A program made the position numbers and the translations under genes. Shown here one piece after another: positions 1-6,562 of a DNA stretch of 10,788 nucleotides (positions are counted from its first letter, which is position 1; each line of letters opens with the position of its first letter). The notes beneath the pieces were generated by a model, which worked only from the letters and a program-made list of their open reading frames with translations, was not told where the DNA came from and did not search any database. The stretch is from an uncultured Pseudorhodoferax sp. (GTDB lineage: Bacteria; Pseudomonadota; Gammaproteobacteria; Burkholderiales; Burkholderiaceae), in NCBI GenBank assembly GCA_913776795.1, contig CAJYRH010000243.1, positions 1 to 10,788 of the forward strand. Direction: 5' to 3'.

Positions 1-2
1 TG

Positions 3-146
3 GCCGTGGGCCGCGACTTTTCCGACGTCTCGCCGATGCGCGGCGTCATCCATGGCGGCGCCCGTCACCGCCTGCACGTCGGCGTGACGGTGCAGCCGCT
101 GGACGGCGACGACGCCACCCTACCTCCCGAGGAAACCACCGCATGA
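3..146 (+). CDS. C-terminal end of a probable transglutaminase-like protein (5' truncated)
   Basis: An open frame enters from the left edge and ends at TGA 144-146, giving 47 residues. The fragment contains GRDFSDVSPMRGVIHGG followed by a short hydrophobic strand (HRLHVGVTVQPL) and an acidic tail. I recognise the RDxxDVxPxRGVIxGG pattern as the usual carboxy end of bacterial transglutaminase-like (cysteine-protease fold) proteins. The catalytic Cys, His and Asp would mostly lie upstream, outside the window, so activity cannot be judged. The stop overlaps the start of the next gene by four bases (ATGA), so the two are probably translated from one message. The family call rests on this short motif only. 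Confidence 0.6.
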   Translation, partial: AVGRDFSDVSPMRGVIHGGARHRLHVGVTVQPLDGDDATLPPEETTA

Positions 147-598
147 GCATCCACGACAGACTCAAAGCCCTGAACATCACCCTGCCCCCGGTTTCCACGC
201 CGGCCGCGGCCTACGTGCCCTTCGTACAGACCGGCAAGCTGGTGTTCCTGTCGGGCCACCTGGCCAAGAAGGACGGCAAGGTCTGGGTCGGCCAGTTCGG
301 CAAGGACATCACGACCGAAGAGGGCAAGGCCGCCGCACGCAACGTCGCCATCGACCTGCTGGGTACCTTGCAGGCCGCCGCGGGCGACCTGTCCAGGGTC
401 AAGCGCATCGTCAAGCTCATGAGCCTCGTGAACTCCACGCCCGACTTCACCGAGCAGCACCTGGTCACCAACGGCTGCAGCGAGCTGCTCGGCGAGCTGT
501 TCGGCCCGGCCGGTGCGCACGCGCGCAGCGCCTTCGGCGTGGCGCAGATCCCGATGGGGGCCTGTGTCGAGATCGAGCTGATCGCGGAGGTGGAATGA
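143..598 (+). CDS. RidA family protein (YjgF/YER057c/UK114 fold)
   Basis: This 151-residue protein belongs to the RidA/YjgF family. The archetype hydrolyses reactive enamine/imine intermediates released by PLP enzymes such as threonine dehydratase, and acts as a cytoplasmic trimer. Family features visible are the strand KLVFLSGHL (about residues 32-40), the helix AAARNVAIDLLGTLQAAAGDLSRVKRIVKL (63-92) and the terminal block ARSAFGVAQIPMGACVEIELIAEV (127-150). Arg128 and Glu143 sit where E. coli RidA has its substrate-contacting Arg105 and Glu120. It is longer than the usual ~128 residues because of an N-terminal extension, which fits the longer RidA-like subgroups whose substrates are unknown. 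The start has a good GAGGAA ribosome site at 129-134, 8 bases upstream. It overlaps the genes on both sides by four bases, so it is part of an operon. Confidence 0.9.
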   Translation: MSIHDRLKALNITLPPVSTPAAAYVPFVQTGKLVFLSGHLAKKDGKVWVGQFGKDITTEEGKAAARNVAIDLLGTLQAAAGDLSRVKRIVKLMSLVNSTPDFTEQHLVTNGCSELLGELFGPAGAHARSAFGVAQIPMGACVEIELIAEVE

Positions 599-1296
599 CG
601 GTGCGCGCCGCCATCGTCACCGCCGGCGGCAGCGGCATGGGTGCCGCCGCCGCGCGCGCCCTCGCCGCGGCCGGCTACGGCGTGGCCATTCTGTCCTCGT
701 CCGGCAAGGGCGAGGCGCTGGCTGCCGAGCTCGGTGGCATTGGCGTGACGGGTTCCAACCAGTCCGATGCCGACCTCGGCCGCCTGGTCGACGCCACGCT
801 GGCGCGCTGGGGCCGCATCGACGCCGTCGTCAACAGCGCAGGCCATGGCCCCAAGGGCGACCTGCTGGCCATCCCGGATGCCGACTGGCACCTGGGGATG
901 GAGTTCTACCTGCTCAACGTGGTGCGCATCGCGCGCCTGGTCACGCCGCAGATGCAGCAGCAAAGAAGCGGCTCCATCGTCAACATCTCGACGTACGCCA
1001 CCTTCGAGCCCGAGGCCGCGTTCCCGACCTCGGGCGTGTTCCGCGCCGGCCTCGCAAGCTTCGCCAAGCTCTACGCCGACCGCTACGCGGCCGACAACAT
1101 CCGCATGAACAACGTGCTGCCGGGCTACATCGACAGCCTGCCCGAGAAGGAAGAGCGGCGCACACGCATTCCCATGGGCCGCTACGGCACCTCCGAGGAA
1201 GTGGGCGAGCTGATCGCGTTCCTGGCGGGCGACAAGTCCGGCTACATCACGGGCCAGAACATCCGCATCGACGGCGGCATCACGCGGGCCGTGTGA
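595..1296 (+). CDS. Atypical short-chain dehydrogenase/reductase (SDR) lacking the YxxxK pair
   Basis: This is a 233-residue Rossmann-fold protein of classical SDR length. The nucleotide-binding loop is TAGGSGMG (residues 9-16), and NSAG (80-83) is the family's NNAG element. The end (GYITGQNIRIDGG, 216-228) is the typical SDR C-terminus. Ser132 lies in the usual SIVNIS catalytic strand. The segment that should contain YxxxK reads FPTSGVFRAGLASFAK (143-158); by its position relative to the following AxL, the Tyr and Lys are replaced by Ser146 and Arg150. The protein may therefore bind NAD(P) without normal oxidoreductase chemistry, or use a different mechanism. The ATG overlaps the RidA stop (ATGA) and has GGAGG at 586-590. 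Coupling to RidA suggests a shared pathway, but the substrate cannot be read from the sequence. Confidence 0.85.
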   Translation: MTVRAAIVTAGGSGMGAAAARALAAAGYGVAILSSSGKGEALAAELGGIGVTGSNQSDADLGRLVDATLARWGRIDAVVNSAGHGPKGDLLAIPDADWHLGMEFYLLNVVRIARLVTPQMQQQRSGSIVNISTYATFEPEAAFPTSGVFRAGLASFAKLYADRYAADNIRMNNVLPGYIDSLPEKEERRTRIPMGRYGTSEEVGELIAFLAGDKSGYITGQNIRIDGGITRAV

Positions 1297-1320
1297 CCGT
1301 CACACAGGCGTCACCGTGAC
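1291..1320. repeat. Pair of short inverted repeats at the end of the SDR gene
   Basis: GTGTGA-CCG-TCACAC (1291-1305) is a perfect 6-bp dyad that includes the SDR stop codon. Fifteen bases on is GTCAC-C-GTGAC (1310-1320), a perfect 5-bp dyad. Together they give four GTGAC/GTCAC half-sites in 28 bases, with dyad centres 17 bases apart. They could be operator half-sites or could form small RNA hairpins. The spacing does not fit CRP, whose TGTGA-N6-TCACA needs six central bases. Confidence 0.5.
1297..1314 (+). promoter_or_regulatory. Candidate PHO box (PhoB binding site) ahead of phoX
   Basis: CCGTCAC-ACAG-GCGTCAC is a direct repeat of CGTCAC with an 11-base period. This matches the architecture of the PhoB box (two 7-base CTGTCAT-type units separated by 4 bases), and the GTCA core is intact in both units. 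It lies 48 bases upstream of the ATG at 1363 of a PhoX-type phosphatase, the kind of gene PhoB commonly activates. A weak -10-like CAGTGT (1325-1330) lies ten bases further on, close to the spacing expected in PhoB-dependent promoters. The match is by eye and the AT-rich centre of the classical box is missing. Confidence 0.42.
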
Positions 1321-1326
1321 CGGGCA

Positions 1327-1361
1327 GTGTTCCGGGGTTTCCCAACAGAACCCCAGAACAC
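1327..1361 (+). other. Strong hairpin ending one base before the phoX start codon
   Basis: GTGTTC (1327-1332) pairs with GAACAC (1356-1361), and GGGGTT (1334-1339) pairs with AACCCC (1349-1354). There is one C/A mismatch between the two blocks and a 9-base loop. No U-run follows, so it is not a standard intrinsic terminator, although it could still attenuate read-through from the SDR gene. It covers the region where a ribosome site for the ATG at 1363 would be. Confidence 0.6.
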
Positions 1362-1362
1362 C

Positions 1363-3270
1363 ATGCCCAAGGACTTCGCCACGATGGAGGACAGCAACCG
1401 CTGTCCCAACCCCAGCATCCACGAACTGAGCCAGCCCTCGCGCCGCACGCTGCTGCGCGGCGCGGCGGCATCGGCTTTCCTCGCGCCGCTGGCCGGGCTG
1501 GGCCTGGTTGGCTGCGCCACGACCGGCGCGGGTGCCACCGGCACTGCGCTGGGTTTCAAGGCCGTGCCGATCTCCAACGCCGACACCGTCACCGTGCCGG
1601 AGGGCTATACGGCGCAGGTCATCGCGCCCTGGGGCGACCCGGTCGGCCTGTCGGGCGAGCTGCCGGCGTACAAGGCCGATGCCAGCAACAGCGCGGCCGA
1701 GCAGGAGGCGCAGTTCGGCATGCACCACGACGGCATCCACTTCTATGCGCAGAGCGCCACGGCGGGCCTCCTGGTCATGAACCACGAGTACACCGACGAC
1801 GGCCTGCTGCACGCGGGTGGCATGGCCGGCTGGACCGCCGAGAAAGTGCGCAAGGCCCAGGCCGCGCACGGTGTCAGCGTGTGCGAGGTGGCGCTGAAGG
1901 ACGGCCGCTGGGAGGTGGTGCGCCCCTCGCCCTGGGCCCGCCGCATCACGGCGCGCACGCCCATGGCCGTGTCCGGCCCCGCCGCGGGCCATGCCTTGAT
2001 GAAGACCGCGGCCGACCCGAGCGGCCGGCGCGTGCTGGGCACCTTCAACAACTGCGGCAGCGGCATCACGCCCTGGGGCACCTACCTGACCTGCGAAGAG
2101 AACTTCGTCAACTACTTCAAGGGCCCGGACCAGCCCGACGCGCACCAGGCGCGCTGGGGCCTGCGCAAGGGCGACCCGGCCGGCTACCGCTGGCACGAGC
2201 ACGACGAGCGCTTCGATGCCGGCAAGCACCCGAACGAGCTGAACCGCCACGGCTGGGTGGTGGAGATCGACCCGAACAACCCGAGCAGCACACCCGTCAA
2301 GCGCACGGCGCTGGGCCGGGCCGCGCACGAGGGCGCCACGGTGGCCGTCACGCGCGATGGCCGGGCCGTGGTCTACATGGGCGAGGACGCACGCTTCGAG
2401 TACATCTACAAGTTCGTGAGCGCCGGCCGCATCCAGAGCGGTGGCGCCGCCGCCAACGCCACGCTGCTGGACACCGGCACGCTGTACGCGGCGCGCTTCG
2501 ACGCCGGCGGCCGCGGCCGCTGGGTCGCGCTCACGCACGGCGAGGGCCCTCTGACAGCGGCCAACGGCTTTGCCGACCAGGGCGAGGTGCTCATCAAGAG
2601 CCGCCAGGCCAGCGACCGCCTGGGCGCCACCCGGATGGACCGGCCCGAATGGATCGCAGTGGACAAACAGGGCTGGGTCTATTGCACGCTGACCAACAAC
2701 AGCAGCCGCGCCGGCAAGGACCAGCCGGGTGTGGACGCCGCCAACCCGCGCGCCAACAACAGCATGGGCCACATCATCCGCTGGAGGGGAGACGGCGACC
2801 ACGACGGCCTGGCGTTCGAGTGGAACCACTTCGTGCTGGCGGGCGACCCGCTCAACGAGCGCACCGAGGCCCGCGGCCACGTGAAGGGCGACGCCTTCGC
2901 CTGCCCCGACGGCCTGTGGGTGGACGCGCGCGGCGTGCTGTGGATCCAGACCGACATGTCGACCTCGGCCATGGGCAAGGGCGATCTGGCGGGTCTGGCG
3001 CACAACGCCATGCTGGCCGCCGACCCGGCCACGGGCGAAATCCGCCGCTTCCTCACGGGACCGGCGGGCTGCGAGATCACGGGCGCCACCGGCACCCCGG
3101 ACGGCCGCACGATGTTCATCAACATCCAGCATCCGGGCGAGAGCCCGAGCGAGCGCAGCGACCCCGCAGCGCCCACGCGCTTTTCGAACTGGCCCGACAA
3201 GGGCGCCAACCGGCCGCGTTCGGCCACGGTGGTGATCCGGCGCGTGGATGGCGGCGTGATCGGGGCCTGA
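1363..3270 (+). CDS. phoX: PhoX-family (DUF839) phosphatase, Tat-exported lipoprotein
   Basis: This 635-residue protein matches the PhoX/DUF839 family, calcium- and iron-dependent phosphatases that release phosphate from organic monoesters outside the cytoplasm. The N-terminus carries a twin-arginine signal, SRRTLLRG (residues 26-33), a hydrophobic stretch, and a lipobox LVGC ending at Cys51, so it is probably a Tat-exported lipoprotein. Family blocks are NNCGSGITPWGTYLTCEEN (229-247; Cys231 and Glu245/246 are likely metal-site residues by family analogy), AHEGATVAV (321-329), VVYMGEDARFEYIYKFV (336-352) and CPDGLWVD (514-521). Start choice is uncertain. ATG 1363 fits recalled homologue N-termini but sits behind a hairpin without a clear ribosome site. 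ATG 1384 has AAGGA (1369-1373) ten bases upstream and would lose seven residues. GTG 1327 lies within the hairpin. A PHO-box-like repeat upstream suggests phosphate control. Whether this subgroup is a true alkaline phosphatase is not certain. Confidence 0.85.
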   Translation: MPKDFATMEDSNRCPNPSIHELSQPSRRTLLRGAAASAFLAPLAGLGLVGCATTGAGATGTALGFKAVPISNADTVTVPEGYTAQVIAPWGDPVGLSGELPAYKADASNSAAEQEAQFGMHHDGIHFYAQSATAGLLVMNHEYTDDGLLHAGGMAGWTAEKVRKAQAAHGVSVCEVALKDGRWEVVRPSPWARRITARTPMAVSGPAAGHALMKTAADPSGRRVLGTFNNCGSGITPWGTYLTCEENFVNYFKGPDQPDAHQARWGLRKGDPAGYRWHEHDERFDAGKHPNELNRHGWVVEIDPNNPSSTPVKRTALGRAAHEGATVAVTRDGRAVVYMGEDARFEYIYKFVSAGRIQSGGAAANATLLDTGTLYAARFDAGGRGRWVALTHGEGPLTAANGFADQGEVLIKSRQASDRLGATRMDRPEWIAVDKQGWVYCTLTNNSSRAGKDQPGVDAANPRANNSMGHIIRWRGDGDHDGLAFEWNHFVLAGDPLNERTEARGHVKGDAFACPDGLWVDARGVLWIQTDMSTSAMGKGDLAGLAHNAMLAADPATGEIRRFLTGPAGCEITGATGTPDGRTMFINIQHPGESPSERSDPAAPTRFSNWPDKGANRPRSATVVIRRVDGGVIGA

Positions 3271-3291
3271 GGCAAGGCCCCGCGCGGGCCT
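3261..3291. terminator. Two competing hairpins between convergent phoX and parC
   Basis: CGGGGCC (3261-3267) pairs with GGCCCCG (3276-3282) around an 8-base loop containing the phoX stop codon. AGGCCC (3275-3280) pairs with GGGCCT (3286-3291) around CGCGC. They share bases 3275-3282 and so exclude each other. Neither is followed by a T-run on either strand. With only 19 bases between the stop codons, they are the only visible candidates for ending both transcripts, and act as a bidirectional site if real. Confidence 0.45.
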
Positions 3292-5689
3292 ACTCGACGC
3301 GCAAGATGCTGGCCGGCTTGAAGCCCAGGTCCGTGCTCTTGCCCTTGCGGCCGCGCAGGGCGCGCGCGTTGTTCAGCGAGCGGATCTCCAGCTGCTCCTC
3401 GCGCGCCCTGCCGCCGCGGCCCACGCCTTCGATGCGCACGCTGCGCGTGTAGGCGGCCGCACCGGCCAGCGCGTCCTTGGGTTCCAGGTCCATCAGCATG
3501 AGGCCGCGGCCACCCTTCTCCATGGCCTTGAGTTCGGCGATCTCGAAGGTCAGAATGCGACCGCCCGTGGACGCGCAGGCCACGTGCGTGGCCGGCGCCA
3601 GCGTCAGGCCCTGGGCCACGCCCGCGGCATGCGATGGACGGCACAGCGATTCGCCCTCGCCCACGCTGACGAAACCCTTGCCGCCGCGCTGGCGCGAGAG
3701 CATGTTCTCCACCGTGGCCAGGAAGCCGTAGCCGCCCGAGCTGGCCAGCAGCAGCTGGGCACTGGCGGGGCCGGCGAAGAAGTGCACCACCTGCGTGCCG
3801 CTTTCGAGCTCGATCAGCGAGCTGACCGGTGTGCCGTCACCGCGCGCGCCCGGCAGCGCCGCCACCGCCACGGTGTAGACGCGGCCGTTGCTGCCGAACA
3901 CCAGCAGATGGTCGACGGTGCGGCACTCGAACGCGCCGTACAGGGTGTCGCCCGATTTGAAGCTGTACTCGGCAGGCGTGGCGCGGTCCTTGGCCCAGCC
4001 CTTCTGCGCGCGCACCCAGCCTTTCTGCGAGACGACCACGGTGACGGGCTCGTCGACCACGCGCACCTCGGCCACCGCGCGCTTGTCGGCCTGGATCAGC
4101 GTGCGGCGCGGGTCGGCGAAGGTTTTGGCATCGGCCTCGATCTCCTTGACCATCAGCCGGCGCAGCGAGGCCGGGTTGGCCAGGATGTCCTCCAGCCGGC
4201 CCTGCTCCTCGCGCAGCTCCTTGAGCTCCTGCTCGATCTTGATGGCTTCCAGCCGCGCCAGCTGGCGCAGCCGGATCTCCAGGATGTCCTCGGCCTGCCG
4301 GTCCGACAGGTGGAAGCGTGCGATCAGCGCGGCCTTCGGATCGTCCGACTGGCGGATGATGGCGATGACCTCGTCGATGTTGAGCAGCACCAGCTGCCGG
4401 CCTTCGAGGATGTGGATGCGGTCCAGCACCTTGTCGAGCCGAAAGCGCGAGCGGCGCTGCACCGTGGTCTGGCGGAAGGCGATCCACTCCTCCAGCAGCT
4501 GGCGCAGCGACTTCTGCACCGGCCGCCCGTCCAGGCCCACGCCCGTCAGGTTGATCGGTGCGCTGGTCTCCAGGCTCGTGTGGGCCAGCAGCGCGCCGAT
4601 GAGTTCGGGCTGCGCGATGCGGCTGGTCTTGGGCTCGAACACCAGGCGCACGGCCGCGTCCTTGCTCGACTCGTCGCGCACCACGTCCAGCACCGCCAGC
4701 ATGCTGGCCTTGAGCTGCTGCTGCTCCTGACTCAGCGTCTTCTTGCCGGCCTTGACCTGCGGGTTGGTCAGCGCCTCGATCTCCTCGAGCACGCGCTGGC
4801 TGCTCACGCCGGGCGGCAGTTCGTTCACCACGAGTTGCCACTGGCCGCGCGCGAGGTCCTCGATCTTCCAGCGCGCGCGCACCTTGAGCGAGCCGCGGCC
4901 GGTGCGGTAGGCGTCGGCGATCTCGCCGGCCGTGCTGATGATCTGGCCGCCGCCTGCGTAGTCGGGGCCGGGCAGGATCTGCAGCAGGTCCTCGTCGCTG
5001 ATCTTCGGGGTCTTGATCAACGCCACGCAGGCGTCCGCCACCTCACGCAGGTTGTGACTGGGGATCTCGGTGGCCAGGCCGACCGCAATGCCGCTGGCAC
5101 CGTTGAGCAGCGTGAACGGCAATCGCGCCGGCAACTGGCGCGGCTCTTCGGTCGAGCCATCGTAGTTGGGGATGAAGTCGACCGTGCCCTCGTCGATCTC
5201 CTCGAGCAGCAGCCGCGCGATGCGGGCCAGCCGTGCCTCGGTGTAGCGCATGGCCGCCGCGCCGTCGCCATCGCGGCTGCCGAAGTTGCCCTGGCCGTCG
5301 ATGAGCGGATAGCGCTGGCTGAAGTCCTGCGCCATGCGCACCAGCGCGTCGTAGGCGGCCTGGTCGCCGTGCGGGTGAAAGCGGCCCAGCACGTCGCCGA
5401 CCACGCGCGCGCTCTTGACCGGCTTGGCGCCGACCGTGCCGTTGGCACCGCCGAAGCCCAGGCCCATGCGCGCCATGGCGTACAGGATGCGGCGCTGCAC
5501 GGGCTTCTGGCCGTCGCAGACGTCGGGCAGCGCGCGGCCCTTGACCACGCTCATCGCGTACTCGAGGTAGGCGCGCTGGGCGTAGCGGCCCAGGTCAAGC
5601 GCGTCGTCGCCCTCGCCGTTGGCGGGGCCGCCCGTGCCGGGGCCCTGCGGGGGCAGGTTGGAATCGTCCAGGATCGAAGAATCAGTCAT
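3290..5689 (-). CDS. parC: DNA topoisomerase IV subunit A
   Basis: This 799-residue protein is the DNA-cleaving subunit of topoisomerase IV, which decatenates daughter chromosomes together with ParE. The winged-helix core contains [22 protein letters not shown] (residues 51-72) and the active-site motif RYTEARL, with catalytic Arg148 and Tyr149. The quinolone region reads [13 protein letters not shown] (105-117), with Gln110 and Asp114 where E. coli ParC has Ser80 and Glu84. A long coiled-coil region follows, then the C-terminal beta-pinwheel, which includes a GyrA-box-like QRGGKG near residues 667-672. This could raise a GyrA question, but the adjacent parE and the total length favour ParC. 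The frame extends seven codons upstream to an ATG at 5710. I prefer 5689 because MTDSSIL resembles recalled ParC N-termini. Neither start has a clear ribosome site, which fits reinitiation after the transglycosylase 72 bases upstream. Confidence 0.95.
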   Translation of the reverse strand: MTDSSILDDSNLPPQGPGTGGPANGEGDDALDLGRYAQRAYLEYAMSVVKGRALPDVCDGQKPVQRRILYAMARMGLGFGGANGTVGAKPVKSARVVGDVLGRFHPHGDQAAYDALVRMAQDFSQRYPLIDGQGNFGSRDGDGAAAMRYTEARLARIARLLLEEIDEGTVDFIPNYDGSTEEPRQLPARLPFTLLNGASGIAVGLATEIPSHNLREVADACVALIKTPKISDEDLLQILPGPDYAGGGQIISTAGEIADAYRTGRGSLKVRARWKIEDLARGQWQLVVNELPPGVSSQRVLEEIEALTNPQVKAGKKTLSQEQQQLKASMLAVLDVVRDESSKDAAVRLVFEPKTSRIAQPELIGALLAHTSLETSAPINLTGVGLDGRPVQKSLRQLLEEWIAFRQTTVQRRSRFRLDKVLDRIHILEGRQLVLLNIDEVIAIIRQSDDPKAALIARFHLSDRQAEDILEIRLRQLARLEAIKIEQELKELREEQGRLEDILANPASLRRLMVKEIEADAKTFADPRRTLIQADKRAVAEVRVVDEPVTVVVSQKGWVRAQKGWAKDRATPAEYSFKSGDTLYGAFECRTVDHLLVFGSNGRVYTVAVAALPGARGDGTPVSSLIELESGTQVVHFFAGPASAQLLLASSGGYGFLATVENMLSRQRGGKGFVSVGEGESLCRPSHAAGVAQGLTLAPATHVACASTGGRILTFEIAELKAMEKGGRGLMLMDLEPKDALAGAAAYTRSVRIEGVGRGGRAREEQLEIRSLNNARALRGRKGKSTDLGFKPASILRVE

Positions 5690-5761
5690 GTTGCGAAACG
5701 AAAGGGGCATACGGCAACCCGGCTGCCGCAGGAAGCGCCGGCGCGGGCCGGCATCCAGGCA

Positions 5762-6562
5762 TCAGGGCTGCTGTGCGAGTTGCGTGCCGGCCTCGCCCAC
5801 CGGCAGGCGGCCACGCAGTTCGACGCGCACGCGCTGTCCGGGCACCGGGAGCCGACGGCTTTCCGGCGGCGGCTTCAGGCCCTGGTACAGCCGCGTGACG
5901 GTGCGCACGTAGTCCTGCGTTTCCTTGTAGTTCGGAATCCGGTTCCCAGCCCTCTGCACGGCGCCTTCGCCGGCGTTGTAGGAGGCCAGCGCCAGCTCGA
6001 GCTGGCCGGGGAACAGGTCGAGCAGGAAACGCAGGTAGCGCGTGCCGATGCCGATGTTGGTCTTGGGGTCGGTGAGCTTGGCCTCGATCGGCACCTTGGC
6101 ATCGCCCACCAGGCCGTAGCGCTCGGCGGTGGCCGGCATGATCTGCATGAGGCCGACCGCGCCCTTGGGCGAGACGGCGCCGCGGTCGAAGCCCGACTCG
6201 GCCACGATCAGCGCCTGCAACAGCTCGATCTCGATGCCGTGCTTGGCCGCGGCAGCGCGCAGGTGCGGCAGGACCTGCTTGTAGGTCGGCGAGACCTCGA
6301 AGAAGTTCTGCAGCTTGAGCGGCAAGGCCGGACGCTCCTCGGGCGGCGGGTTGAACGCGCCGACCCCGCTGCGCGTGTCGAAGCTGTCGTCGCCCTTGTA
6401 GAACAGGCTGTAGCGCTCGTCGACCTGGTGGCTGGCGAAGTGCGCCACGCCGCGTGCATCGATGAAACCCCAGACATCCGCGCGCGACGCAACCGGCCAC
6501 AAAGTGGCGGCGGCCGTCAACGTTGCCAGCAATGCCTTCCAGTTCCGTCGTGCGCGTGCCAT
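5762..6562 (-). CDS. Soluble lytic murein transglycosylase (SLT domain), between parE and parC
   Basis: This 266-residue exported enzyme should cleave the MurNAc-GlcNAc bond of peptidoglycan to form 1,6-anhydro ends. A Sec signal peptide is visible: basic MARARRNWK, a hydrophobic core, and a likely cut after ASRA (residue 28). Residues 29-60 (DVWGFIDARGVAHFASHQ) resemble the small DUF4124-like N-terminal module. The family 1 SLT domain spans about 108-225: ALIVAESGFD with catalytic Glu122, AVSPKGAVGLMQIMPATAERYGL (129-151), and ALASYNAGEGAV (191-202). The tail is basic and proline-rich with no membrane segment. The start is fixed by TGATG overlap with the parE stop and an AGGTGG ribosome site 7 bases upstream (6570-6575). 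It is therefore translationally coupled to parE. The 72-base gap to parC has only a weak GC-rich hairpin and no clear promoter, so parC is probably in the same operon. Confidence 0.92.
   Translation of the reverse strand: MARARRNWKALLATLTAAATLWPVASRADVWGFIDARGVAHFASHQVDERYSLFYKGDDSFDTRSGVGAFNPPPEERPALPLKLQNFFEVSPTYKQVLPHLRAAAAKHGIEIELLQALIVAESGFDRGAVSPKGAVGLMQIMPATAERYGLVGDAKVPIEAKLTDPKTNIGIGTRYLRFLLDLFPGQLELALASYNAGEGAVQRAGNRIPNYKETQDYVRTVTRLYQGLKPPPESRRLPVPGQRVRVELRGRLPVGEAGTQLAQQP

Noticed and set aside
1292..1304. CRP-like TGTGA...TCACA site
   Set aside because: The spacer is 3 bases and CRP needs 6, so helical phasing is wrong.
1327..1361. Intrinsic (Rho-independent) terminator for the SDR operon
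   Set aside because: The stem is good but no T-run follows; the sequence goes directly into ccATGCCC. I kept it as a hairpin of uncertain role.
1300..3132. A 610-codon minus-strand frame opposite phoX
   Set aside because: It is the antisense shadow of phoX, composed of low-complexity Arg/Ala/Gly/Val residues.
5690..5710. Upstream ParC start at 5710 adding MPLSFRN
   Set aside because: It has no better ribosome site and the extra residues do not resemble recalled ParC N-termini; it remains possible.
5724..5752. GC-rich palindromes between the transglycosylase and parC as an internal terminator
   Set aside because: The best stem is about 5 bp with no T-run, as expected by chance in DNA this GC-rich.
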